Positions 49,543-57,770 are shown, counted from the first letter of the stretch. The stretch: DNA of 64,000 nucleotides from Unio delphinus (GCA_029339505.1 JAQISU010000096.1:7452001-7516000); one strand, 5' to 3'. Notes: generated from the letters alone by a model not told the origin. Made by a program: numbers and translations.

Positions 49543-49620
49543 ATCAATGGAAAAGTGTGGAAAGTCACATTATTATTATTTTATATACAATTATGTGACT
49601 TTCCACACTTTTCCATTGAT
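49543..49620. promoter_or_regulatory. Perfect 28-bp hairpin before the morphogenesis module
   Basis: Left arm 49543-49570 (ATCAATGGAAAAGTGTGGAA...) and right arm 49593-49620 are perfect inverse complements; the loop is 22 nt of A/T. It lies between the early-type genes and the first capsid-module gene. Terminator, insulator, origin or small-RNA precursor are possible. Copy B has a different dyad at this place. Confidence 0.8.
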
Positions 49621-49682
49621 AGGATGAAATAACACTTCCATGACCATCCGATGGTGTTAGGTCGGGATTGAAAAATTGTTTT

Positions 49683-49713
49683 ACAATTGAAAAATTGTTT
49701 CTGATTTCAAATA
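49683..49713 (+). promoter_or_regulatory. 31-bp upstream element, first copy (late-promoter candidate)
   Basis: ACAATTGAAAAATTGTTTCT then GATTTCAAATA, ending exactly at the ATG of the 49714 gene. The identical 31 bp ends exactly at the start of the minor capsid gene (50612-50642). Part of it (ATTGAAAAATTGTTT) is repeated just upstream at 49667. Confidence 0.6.
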
Positions 49714-50583
49714 ATGGTCAATGAAGCATTAACAACCCGATTGGCTCGTGAACGATTAGATGCAATTAAGAGATTTGTACCAATTCGTGACTCTGTACGG
49801 AATAAACTACAACAACGACAGAGTCTTCAGACTGATTTTGCTGCGGGATCTGAAGAATTGTTTAAACCAGTAACCACAGCAACGAAGGAGATAGAGCGTG
49901 CTATACTGGGAGATGATCCTGACGGTAAAAGAAAAGAAGAGGGTCTTATTCCTGTGTTAGAAAAAATAGCAAAAAGAACTAAACAAACAAAAAAATCCTT
50001 GCAATCACTTCCTCAGGATATATCAACCGCTTCGAAACGAAAATTTAAAGGATTTCAGGAAGAACTAGTTAGTGGACTACCTAAATCAATTATATTTACC
50101 GAGAGCGCTAAACAACAAATTCTCAACGAGGATATAGACAATTTAGGTGAATTCGCTGCTAACAGCTATGATTCACAAGAGAGGTTTTTCACGGACAATT
50201 ATACGAAATATAGAATGTCACATAATGAATGGGCTGATATAGTGTATGAAATAAATACTGGGGGTTTAGATAGAAGGATGAAGGAATAGAGAGACTTCAA
50301 GAGAAAATTTCAACTCCAAATAAGACAGCCATACGATGAGAAGAAATTTCTGGGGAGTGGTCTAGTTGGAAACGCTAGCGTTTCATGTCCTGGTAGTGTT
50401 CTCAGTGATATATCACGATTAGAGGTTCTTGTAGGAGGGTTCCGAGCCGGAAATAACTCACCGGAAATAATTAATGAAGCAGCTGATATCTGTAGACGAT
50501 TATTTCAGGGTGGTATCATGGATATCAGCACATATCGAGATTTCATTGGAGAGTTAGTGGAAAGTGGGTATCATAGTGACTGA
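49714..50583 (+). pseudogene. Capsid-associated protein with in-frame TAG
   Basis: Open 191 codons to TAG at 50287-50289, then the same frame stays open for 97 more codons to TGA 50581-50583. The N-terminus is MVNEALTTRLARERL; the middle is helical. The part after the TAG holds the conserved domain (CPGSVLSDISRLEVLVGG, NNSPEIINEAADI), also present in copy B, so the natural protein should include it (about 289 residues). First gene of the rightward morphogenesis module; related ORFs recur in invertebrate Polintons, function unknown, a virion or assembly role is inferred. The TAG could be a mutation, a read error or a readthrough site. Confidence 0.7.
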
Positions 50584-50611
50584 ATTGAAAAGTCAATTGA
50601 TTAGATAAATA

Positions 50612-50642
50612 ACAATTGAAAAATTGTTTCTGATTTCAAATA
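50612..50642 (+). promoter_or_regulatory. 31-bp upstream element, second copy
   Basis: Identical to 49683-49713. Directly followed by CTG where the first copy is followed by ATG. Confidence 0.6.
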
Positions 50643-51092
50643 CTGATCATACACTACAATCATGATAAACCAACCCCCGTCTACGTAGTTAATTCACGGT
50701 TTCCGGTTTATAGAGCATACTACGGAGATGGTTTAGGTAATACCATTGCAGGGTTATTTGCGAGAATGGCTCCAAAAGTGATGCCGTTGGCTAAACAATT
50801 AGGAATGAAAGCAATTGAAGTTATTCGTGATAAGGGTATTGGTGCTGTTGGAGATCTTGCTGGAAAAGCGTTTTCAACTGCGAAGAATAAATTAACATCA
50901 TTAGTGAAATCACGGATGAAATCCAAAGGATTTTCAAAACCGTTACCGTCTACAGCGGAAATGCCTGCAAGTGTTAGTAGAATTATAAATAACGCAGTAG
51001 ATGAAAAATTAGCGTCGATGGTTTTAACCCCCGACCAAAGCAATATTGCAAATATGATAGCAGGAAGTGGCTTTAAAAAACTACGACGATGA
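50643..51092 (+). CDS. Minor capsid protein (Polinton 'GDGLG' family), start codon altered
   Basis: Conventional ATG-start reading begins only at 50766 (108 residues), but the frame is open from CTG 50643, giving about 149 residues that match copy B from its ATG 21291 onward (IIHYN... YRAYYGDGLG). So the annotated start here is CTG, either a lost ATG or a non-AUG start. Features: Gly-rich YYGDGLG, an amphipathic basic segment (KQLGMKAIEVIRDKGIGAVG), and a C-terminal NMIAGSGFKKLRR. Polinton proteins of this type are regarded as minor capsid or cement proteins. 41 bp before the major capsid gene. Confidence 0.7.
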   Translation: MIIHYNHDKPTPVYVVNSRFPVYRAYYGDGLGNTIAGLFARMAPKVMPLAKQLGMKAIEVIRDKGIGAVGDLAGKAFSTAKNKLTSLVKSRMKSKGFSKPLPSTAEMPASVSRIINNAVDEKLASMVLTPDQSNIANMIAGSGFKKLRR

Positions 51093-51133
51093 AAATGGAA
51101 AATCGCGATTTAGACTCTGATAAATAGAATAAA

Positions 51134-52546
51134 ATGTTCAAACAGTCACGTGATCCAGCATTTGATATAGACGCCCCAGTTGGCAAGGATGATTCTGTAC
51201 GCGATTATCAATATTACGCCTATCATGCCATAGACTCAAATAGTCGAGCAAGAATTGATCTTCAAGTCCATGATACCAGTAAATACTTTTTGCCCTGTGA
51301 AGCGTTTATCGAAATCCAAGGAGAACTTGTAACAGCTGCTGATACTCCTGCTGTACCAGCACCGTATCCAGCTGGTACTCAAGTCGGTTTTGTCAATAAT
51401 GGTATCATGGCGTTATTTGAGAGTGCTAGATATCTCATTGATGGAAAAGAAATTGAGTCCATAGATCGTGATGTTGATGTGGCTACAACAATAATCGGGT
51501 TAGCGAGATATTCCGATGATTATACAAGATCAGCAGGACCCTCTATGATGTTTGCAAAAGATGCTACAAATACCGCTGGAGGAAAACAATTTGTTGTAAG
51601 ACGACCAAAGAATAATGCTGGCACCGCTAATATTGATGCCGAAGATATGATTATAAACAACGATGTTAATTTCAATCTAGGAGCTGCAACACGTATTTCA
51701 ATGTTGCAAGGAGCGCGTAAATCATTTTCATGCGCTATTCCACTGCATCACATATTTGGATTCTGTAGAAATGTCCGAAAAGTTATCTACGGGGCGAAGC
51801 ATACAGTATCGCTTGTACGAAAGAGTGATGATAGTGACGCAATCTGGAGGATTCCAGCAGACAATGCAAATCCAAATGCTGATGCTGGTAAAGTCAATTT
51901 AACAAAAATATCATTGTGGATGCCAGTGTTGACTCCAGCAATCACCGCAGAAGAACGATTACTATCATTTATGGACCAAGGAGGAAAGTCGTTGTTGAGT
52001 TGGCTAACCGTGAGTACAGATGTTAAACAATCAAATATCAACGGGTTATTCACTTGGAACCTAGCATCAAAACAAGGCGTTTCTGCGCCACGTCATATAT
52101 TTGTAGCGCTACAGGATAACACACGAGTTGGCGATCAACGTTTCAGTCATATGATATTTGATCAATTAGGTGTGAAAGACGTCTCACTGAGAATAAACGG
52201 CCAACAGGAACCATCCGAGGATATACAACTTAATTACACAGAAAATCATATTGCACGAGTTTATCATCGTCTGTTGTCATTTATGGCACGCGATCAAAAT
52301 GTGGATACTGGTTTGCAAATATCACAATATGATTTTAAAAATCTGTATCCGATCTATTACTTCTCACTGGAACATCTCGATTTGATGAGACAATCTGTTG
52401 TTGATATACATTTTAGAGCTAATGTGACTCGTGGTGGTATTGCTAATTACAGAGCGGTTGCTGTCATTCTCAGTGATAAATCAATGCTACTTGAAGGTGT
52501 TGGTGGAAGAATGAGAGTGGTAGATGCACCAGTGGAAAACATGTAA
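51134..52546 (+). CDS. Double-jelly-roll major capsid protein
   Basis: 470 residues, intact. Length, position between the minor capsid and protease genes, and segments such as IPLHHIFGFCRN, IYGAKHTVSLVRK, QDFKNLYPIYYF-like (YDFKNLYPIYYFSLEHLD) and the C-terminal RAVAVILSDKS agree with Polinton DJR major capsid proteins, which form pseudo-hexameric icosahedral shells. Its intact frame while three other genes are broken, and its conserved alignment to copy B, suggest recent activity of the lineage. Start MFKQSRDPAFD agrees with copy B's MFKSSPDTAFD. Confidence 0.85.
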   Translation: MFKQSRDPAFDIDAPVGKDDSVRDYQYYAYHAIDSNSRARIDLQVHDTSKYFLPCEAFIEIQGELVTAADTPAVPAPYPAGTQVGFVNNGIMALFESARYLIDGKEIESIDRDVDVATTIIGLARYSDDYTRSAGPSMMFAKDATNTAGGKQFVVRRPKNNAGTANIDAEDMIINNDVNFNLGAATRISMLQGARKSFSCAIPLHHIFGFCRNVRKVIYGAKHTVSLVRKSDDSDAIWRIPADNANPNADAGKVNLTKISLWMPVLTPAITAEERLLSFMDQGGKSLLSWLTVSTDVKQSNINGLFTWNLASKQGVSAPRHIFVALQDNTRVGDQRFSHMIFDQLGVKDVSLRINGQQEPSEDIQLNYTENHIARVYHRLLSFMARDQNVDTGLQISQYDFKNLYPIYYFSLEHLDLMRQSVVDIHFRANVTRGGIANYRAVAVILSDKSMLLEGVGGRMRVVDAPVENM

Positions 52547-52567
52547 ACGATTTAGAATCAATCAATT

Positions 52568-53566
52568 ATGTATAACATGTCATATAGTGCTATTAGTGTT
52601 GCGTTAACTCCTGGTCAAATCAAAAAATTGCAATCAGAATCGGCTAAAAAATGTGGAACCACAATCACGTTGAAACCCAACCAAATGACTGGTGGTGCAA
52701 ATAAACTATCGCTGACAACTCGTCAGGTGAAACATTTTAATGATGCACTAGTAGCAAAAAAGGGTGTTCAGATTACTCTCTCTGCAGCTGCTATCAAAAA
52801 TATGATTAAAACAGGCGGTATATTTCCGTTGTTAGCTGCGATTCCAGCATTAATTGCAGCAGCAGCCCCAGCGGTGGCTAAAGCGGCAGCGTTAGGAGCC
52901 GTTGGTACTGCAGCAGGAATGGCACTAAAGAAAGCAACTGGGAAAGGATATAAAAAAAAAGGGAAAGGGTCTAAGACTACCAGGAACCCCGTATTCGTGG
53001 TACAGCGGAAAGGGTCTAAGACTACCAGGAACCCCGTATTCGTGGTACAGCGGAAAGGGTCTAAGACTACCAGGAACGATTTATTAATTGGAGAGTCTAT
53101 GATGGTTCCCATGTCCAATTTTGATTTACTCGATGCTGCTAAAAAACTAGCGATTAAAAACTTCAGAGGTGTCTTTATGAAAGATCAATTACCACATCAA
53201 CCAAACAGCGTTGAAACCGGAATCATTAATTTAGATAACAGCACCGGACCTGGAACTCACTGGGTTGCATACGCTATTGATCCACGTGGGATTGTTTATT
53301 TCGATTCATATGGATTAGCCCCACCAAAAGAGTTTATGCGTTATATAAAAACCCTTCCAATGAAGACTTGGTATTCTACGCTACCAACACAAACGATGAT
53401 TGACCCACCAATATGTGGCAGCGAAGTATTAAATGTCCTTAACGCTATTTCTAACTCCTTGAGTAACCCAAGCGGAAAACCACCACATGTTATCGTGAAT
53501 GAATACACTAGTAATCGCTGGAGAAAATCGAAGATTTTTCAACGAAGTCGTCAAAAACGATTTTAG
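52568..53566 (+). CDS. Hydrophobic/basic virion peptide fused to adenain-type cysteine protease
   Basis: 332 residues. 1-75: polar N-terminus. 80-125: hydrophobic Ala-rich stretch (GGIFPLLAAIPALIAAAAPA, then AAALGAVGTAAGMALKKATG), like membrane-active or core peptides of adenovirus-type virions. 125-170: basic linker of 2.5 units of 15 residues (KGSKTTRNPVFVVQR). 175-332: protease with His231 (GTHWVAY), Asp246 (FDSYGL), Gln275 (TLPTQT) and Cys283 (PPICGS), the adenain H-D-Q-C order. These proteases process virion proteins during maturation. The fusion suggests self-cleavage releases the peptide. Copy B has the same order, so the fusion is ancestral. Confidence 0.85.
   Translation: MYNMSYSAISVALTPGQIKKLQSESAKKCGTTITLKPNQMTGGANKLSLTTRQVKHFNDALVAKKGVQITLSAAAIKNMIKTGGIFPLLAAIPALIAAAAPAVAKAAALGAVGTAAGMALKKATGKGYKKKGKGSKTTRNPVFVVQRKGSKTTRNPVFVVQRKGSKTTRNDLLIGESMMVPMSNFDLLDAAKKLAIKNFRGVFMKDQLPHQPNSVETGIINLDNSTGPGTHWVAYAIDPRGIVYFDSYGLAPPKEFMRYIKTLPMKTWYSTLPTQTMIDPPICGSEVLNVLNAISNSLSNPSGKPPHVIVNEYTSNRWRKSKIFQRSRQKRF
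52964..53077 (+). repeat. 45-bp coding tandem repeat in protease linker
   Basis: Units begin AAAGGGTCTAAGACTACCAG at 52964, 53009 and 53054, the last partial. Copy B has one unit. Confidence 0.95.
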
Positions 53567-53590
53567 AGAGAGAAAGAGTTTTACAATAAC

Positions 53591-54724
53591 ATGATTGATA
53601 TTTGGGGGAGATCTTTGAAACCCAAACCCGATGGCACTGCACCACCTGATTCTGTCAAGGATATAAAAAAAATAATTGAAGATGAAATCGCTGAGACGTT
53701 GAACTTAACAAATGTTGATCCTAATGAAATAGTTGTATTTCAAGACAAACAGGGTAAATTGAAATCCAGTGATGTGTCATTGAATGACATTTTGATACGG
53801 CAGCGCGACGCCGCTGAAAACTCTATTGCGCTGTATTCCAACGACGGACGACTTAAAGCCAGTAATATATCCGCGGATGACATTTTAAAACGGCAGCAAG
53901 ACGCCACTGAAAACTCTATTGCGCTGTATTCCAACGACGGACGACTTAAAGCCAGTAATATATCCGCGGATGACATTTTAAAACGGCAGCAAGACGCCAC
54001 TGAAAACTATATTGCGCTGTATTCCAACGACGGACGACTTAAAGCCAGTAATATATCCGCGGATGACATTTTAAAACGGCAGCAAGACGCCACTGAAAAC
54101 TCTATTGCGCTGTATTCCAACGACGGACGACTTAAACCAGGTGCACTTGTGTCTACGATCACTGATAAGATTGCTACCCATGACAATGAGTTGGATAATT
54201 CTCTGTTAGAACTAGCAACACTTCAATCTAAAATTGAAGAACACGGAAAACAATTAACATCATTTCGTAGAAATATCATTGATAAATTTATTGGAACCCC
54301 GTTAGATAAAATAGAAATAAAACTCCCGGATATTAAAAAATCCATCGATGAGACGAAAAACTTCATCGAAGCCATCAAAGGTGATTTTTCGAGGATGATA
54401 ACAATCATTGAAAAAACAAAAATTCCTCATGAGAAAACCAACAACGTAGTATATACAATCCAACACGGATCATTTGCGTGGACACCTACAAACAATAAAT
54501 TAGATATCACTGCAACCGTTAAAGGTATTTATCGATTAACACTAGTAACACCATTGACTCAATTTAATATATCATCGTCGAGTTCATCCGGGGTCAATAA
54601 TACGATTTCAACGATCATCGACAAGGATACAACTGAAAAGTTCACTATAACAGCTACTGATAAAAATTTGATTAGGGTTTCAGCAACCTGGTATGTGGAA
54701 TTCGTAGCGGATTTAAGTAAATAA
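53591..54724 (+). CDS. Fibre-like protein with 31-residue shaft repeats
   Basis: 377 residues. N-terminal anchor (1-65: MIDIWGRSLKPKPDGTAPPD...), shaft of about four 31-residue repeats (core DDILKRQQDATENSIALYSN, residues ~65-180), helical region (~185-275), C-terminal beta-rich domain (~285-377: FAWTPTNNKLDITATVKGIY... TWYVEFVADLSK). This looks like a trimeric attachment fibre with a knob. Copy B keeps anchor and knob but has a different, phage-fibre-like shaft. Position after the protease and before the membrane and penton genes fits a virion surface protein. Receptor unknown. Confidence 0.65.
   Translation: MIDIWGRSLKPKPDGTAPPDSVKDIKKIIEDEIAETLNLTNVDPNEIVVFQDKQGKLKSSDVSLNDILIRQRDAAENSIALYSNDGRLKASNISADDILKRQQDATENSIALYSNDGRLKASNISADDILKRQQDATENYIALYSNDGRLKASNISADDILKRQQDATENSIALYSNDGRLKPGALVSTITDKIATHDNELDNSLLELATLQSKIEEHGKQLTSFRRNIIDKFIGTPLDKIEIKLPDIKKSIDETKNFIEAIKGDFSRMITIIEKTKIPHEKTNNVVYTIQHGSFAWTPTNNKLDITATVKGIYRLTLVTPLTQFNISSSSSSGVNNTISTIIDKDTTEKFTITATDKNLIRVSATWYVEFVADLSK
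53783..54139 (+). repeat. 93-bp coding tandem repeat in fibre shaft
   Basis: Unit starts at 53783 (diverged), 53876, 53969 and 54062 (partial). The last three are nearly identical (one C/A difference seen), so expansion is recent. Confidence 0.95.
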
Positions 54725-54787
54725 CTAAATTGAAAGGAAAATCGTTCGGATTTCACAATTGAAAACGCTAGTATTTTTAAAATAACA

Positions 54788-55333
54788 ATGATTTCATCAA
54801 CGCAATGTCGCTATGATCAGGTCAGAGAATTTCAAAATAGACTCAAAACCCTCACTGAGGAGTATCAAATAAAAATAAAAAAATACCGACGAAGAATCAC
54901 CGCAATTGATATTACTGTGTACTCAGTGTCAAGCGTTCTCACTGGCGCTGGAATAATACTTGCATCGGTTACAATGATTGCCCCGGTCGTAGTTCCAATT
55001 TGCATTTCTGCGGTGGTTACAATCGGGGGTATATCAACCGGGATAGCAAAAAAGATATCATCATGCAGCCAGAGTAAACTGCAGAATTACTTAATTCAAT
55101 TTCATATTGCATCAACCGCATATTCGCAGTTATCCCTGATGATATCGTCGTCACTCGATAATACAATTATATCAGATAGTGAATTCTCAACGATGGTCAG
55201 TATTTTTGATTCCGCGATATCGAAATTAGAGCGACAACATGAATATAATAACAATGACAACACCGATGGAATTAGAAAACACGAACCCAAAAACCAGAAT
55301 GATCTCAATAACCTCAACCATACCAAATTGTGA
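54788..55333 (+). CDS. Membrane protein of the morphogenesis module
   Basis: 181 residues. A helical N-terminus (to ~35) with a basic KKYRRR, then two adjacent hydrophobic segments (about 40-65 and 67-92: VYSVSSVLTGAGIILASVTM, VVPICISAVVTIGGISTG), then a helical tail. Type: hairpin-like double membrane-spanning protein. Related proteins occur in other Polintons; an internal membrane or entry role is possible but not shown. Stop at 55331-55333 sits at the edge of a 151-bp tandem duplication that separates it from the penton-like gene. Confidence 0.65.
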   Translation: MISSTQCRYDQVREFQNRLKTLTEEYQIKIKKYRRRITAIDITVYSVSSVLTGAGIILASVTMIAPVVVPICISAVVTIGGISTGIAKKISSCSQSKLQNYLIQFHIASTAYSQLSLMISSSLDNTIISDSEFSTMVSIFDSAISKLERQHEYNNNDNTDGIRKHEPKNQNDLNNLNHTKL

Positions 55334-55493
55334 GTTCTCAGTGATGGTCAGTATTTATGATTCCGCGGTGTCAAAATTAGAGCGACAACATGAGTATAAT
55401 AACAATGACGACACCGATGGAATTACTTCAACGAGTAGTGGAGAACACGAACCCAGTACAAACAAGTATGATATCAATAACATCAACGGAACC
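55192..55493 (+). repeat. 151-bp tandem duplication at a former gene overlap
   Basis: GATGGTCAGTATTTNTGATT at 55192 recurs at 55343, and similarity continues through ACAACATGANTATAATAACA and ATGGAATTA. First unit carries the end of the membrane protein gene, second the start of the penton-like gene. A chimeric ORF (55239-55502) spans the duplication and is not considered real. Confidence 0.85.
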
Positions 55494-56769
55494 CGAGTTT
55501 AGTGTGAATTTCCCTAGCCCAGTCCCCGTGAAGGAGATAGCGCTAGCAAAACTACGAGTGTATCACAGTTGGCCTAATATCAGATCAAAATCATTTGGTG
55601 GTCAACAACCCAATAATTCTTTAGTGTTTGCAAATAAGAATAAACCTGACGGAACCCCAGACTGGAACGTCGTTTCGATACCAACCGGATCATACCAAAT
55701 TGAAAAAATCAATAATGAATTCGCGCGTAGAATAAAATCGATTACTGGAAAAGAATCAAAAATCGCTATAACAGTTCATGAGCCGACGCTATCATCCGCA
55801 ATTGAGATAAGCACAGAAGGATACGTCGTAGATATCTATCAGAGTTCTATTAGAACCGTACTAGGATGGCCTGAATTACCACCCCAGAGTAAAACTCTGG
55901 AGGAAACCGTTAATTTACCCGAACCACAAAAAACTGATTATATCACCGACAGAATAAAACCCGATAATCCAATAAAAAGCTATAGCTATTACAATAAATT
56001 TAATGTTTTTAATGTATTGAAAAATCCCTTCGTTAAGAAAGATTTATACTTAATTCGACAGGATAAAATCACTGAAAATTTCACAGCGTTCAATAACGAT
56101 ATTTCGTTGTTGTTAATATCTATTAAATCCAACAATCTCACCCGAGATGAATTTATCAGCGTCGTAGAAACATGTAATAAAATCATCAATGACATGGAAA
56201 CATTTCATTCACAAATTATTCAAGAGATATTAGGTGACAATAGCCCTGAAACAAAAGATTTATTTGCAGATGAATATAAAATCCCCGTCAAGGATATTCC
56301 AACATTTAAACTACCAGGATATAACGTACCAGAACTAAAAAAACTTCTCAGTGATGCCATCGATGTTGGTTTTAAAATAATTCATGATACATGGAGAAAA
56401 ACAACATCATCGGAAATAAAAACCCTCAAACATAATAATGACCCAGATGGTGGCGGCAGACATATCGCTCCGTTCAACGTGAATATTTCATCGGTGATTG
56501 CGCTCAATTTAGTATGTGATGTTATCGAAGGAAGCTATCAAATTAATCTCGAACGATCAAATCAAGCTCAGCAAGGATATATTCTTTATTCGTTTGCACC
56601 AACAGCTCCTCCAGGATTCCTAATTATTGAAAACCCAATTAATCCTGTCTACATGCGATGCCATAATAATTCATTAACCAGAATTAATTTCAAACTCACC
56701 GACCAGTCAAATAATCTGATTGATTTACAAGAAGAGGTGTTAGCGATTAGTCTGTTTGTGAGATCCTAA
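55390..56769 (+). CDS. Penton-like (vertex/minor capsid) protein
   Basis: 459 residues; Met1 (55390) or a nearby downstream Met. N-terminal domain ~25-170 (FSVNFPSPVPVKEIALAKLR... SGYQIE..., YQSSIRTVLGWPELPP), a middle helical region varying between copies, and a C-terminal jelly-roll-like domain ~345-459 (GGGRHIAPFNVNISSVIALN... LTDQSNN ... ISLFVRS). The C-terminal pattern is typical of the vertex proteins of Polintons, which I know only by family resemblance. Last gene before the right TIR; stop 52 bp before it. The frame is intact. Confidence 0.7.
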   Translation: MSIITMTTPMELLQRVVENTNPVQTSMISITSTEPEFSVNFPSPVPVKEIALAKLRVYHSWPNIRSKSFGGQQPNNSLVFANKNKPDGTPDWNVVSIPTGSYQIEKINNEFARRIKSITGKESKIAITVHEPTLSSAIEISTEGYVVDIYQSSIRTVLGWPELPPQSKTLEETVNLPEPQKTDYITDRIKPDNPIKSYSYYNKFNVFNVLKNPFVKKDLYLIRQDKITENFTAFNNDISLLLISIKSNNLTRDEFISVVETCNKIINDMETFHSQIIQEILGDNSPETKDLFADEYKIPVKDIPTFKLPGYNVPELKKLLSDAIDVGFKIIHDTWRKTTSSEIKTLKHNNDPDGGGRHIAPFNVNISSVIALNLVCDVIEGSYQINLERSNQAQQGYILYSFAPTAPPGFLIIENPINPVYMRCHNNSLTRINFKLTDQSNNLIDLQEEVLAISLFVRS

Positions 56770-56820
56770 AGACTTGATCAAATCATTTATTATTTTTTGT
56801 TATCCCAGAACTGAAAACTT

Positions 56821-57050
56821 TAGCAGCAGAGAGGGTGGATGACCACATCGTTGCGAGCAAAATTGATTAAAAAATCGTAAAATCTCCGTTTTTGCAAAAA
56901 TGGAGACTTTTTTTTTTGGTTAAATGAGATTTTGTTGGAAGTCTTATTTTTTGTCTGAAAACGTAGTCTATAGGCCATATTTTGCTCGAAAACATGATCT
57001 GTAAGCCTTATTTTTGCTTGAAAACGTGGTCTGTTCACCCTCTCTGCTGC
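56821..57050. repeat. Right terminal inverted repeat
   Basis: Inverse complement of 41637-41865 with one homopolymer length difference (10 T here, 9 A there) and two changes at the inner end. Same internal ~32-bp repeats and palindrome. Confidence 0.92.
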
Positions 57051-57057
57051 TAGCACA
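57051..57057. repeat. Target-site duplication, right
   Basis: TAGCACA, identical to 41630-41636. Confidence 0.85.
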
Positions 57058-57096
57058 CATTGGTCTTAGGGGACCAATGGCAAGGTTACAATGAAA

Positions 57097-57575
57097 CACA
57101 GGAGTCTGACGTTTTATCAATAAAGTACGGCGAAATCTCTGACAACACGAATTACCCTTATCGGTAATATAAATAAACACATGGAATGCAAGCGTGACCA
57201 CAACCCTTCGCTCGATTCGACTTTTTATCGCTTCAGAATCGCAAGAAGACTGAAAAACTACACATATACATTCAAAAGACAGTGACGTACCAACGCATAA
57301 CTCTTAAATGACCATGTCCTGAATCCAATCGGCAATTAACCTTTATTTTTAACATTTTATCTTGAGAAATTACTTTTATCATGTTATTCAGCATATTTAC
57401 TGCAAGGTAGAAACTGGTAGAATGGGCCACTTCCATCAGATCGATTTTGATAGCAAGGGATTGTGACCGTAATGGTGAAAATAAAGGTTAATTCGCCGAT
57501 TGGATTCAGGATAAGGTTAATTCGTGTTGTCAGAGATTTCGCCGTACTTTATTGATAAAACGTCAGACTCCTGTG
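57097..57575. mobile_element. Inverted-repeat element (MITE-like)
   Basis: Arms 57097-57161 and 57511-57575 are inverse complements (CACAGGAGTCTGACGTTTTA ...). A second inverted pair lies inside (57317-57349 with 57481-57511, TCCTGAATCCAATCGGC). The left side holds about 150 bp absent from the right, so this is an inverted duplication with a deletion in one arm. A single-arm copy is at 59227-59497. Confidence 0.75.
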
Positions 57576-57589
57576 CAATGAAATAAAAA

Positions 57590-57769
57590 AGGAAGAGTTC
57601 ACCGACAAGGAAATTAACTTAGTATGGAGAAGCCACCCTTTAGAAACACTAGGGACAAATATCAAGCAAAAACAATTTAAGATAAGATACCCAGACATAC
57701 CTTTGGGGGTACCATAAATACATAAACACCTTTTAATTTTATTTTTGGGAAAAGGGAGGGAAATATATC
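57590..57769. repeat. Interspersed-repeat fragment (family of 32590-33545)
   Basis: AACACTAGGGACAAAT and a 'GGTACCATAAATACATAAACACC' segment resemble the right part of the 5640/32590/39890 family. Short and diverged. Confidence 0.35.
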
Positions 57770-57770
57770 G

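Larger units (their letters stand above)
41637..57050. mobile_element. Polinton/Maverick-type element, copy C (15.4 kb)
   Basis: Bounded by near-identical TIRs (41637-41865, 56821-57050) and a TAGCACA target duplication. It encodes the Polinton hallmark set: retroviral-type integrase, family B polymerase, FtsK/HerA-type packaging ATPase, adenain-type protease, double-jelly-roll major capsid protein and penton-like protein. Gene layout is an early, bidirectional left half and a rightward morphogenesis right half. The TIRs differ by one A/T-run length and two bases at the inner end, so the insertion seems young. Three homopolymer frame breaks, one in-frame TAG and one lost ATG mean the copy as read is probably not fully functional. 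Confidence 0.93.

Noticed and set aside
55239..55502. 87-codon ORF between membrane and penton-like genes
   Set aside because: It is a chimera created by the 151-bp tandem duplication.
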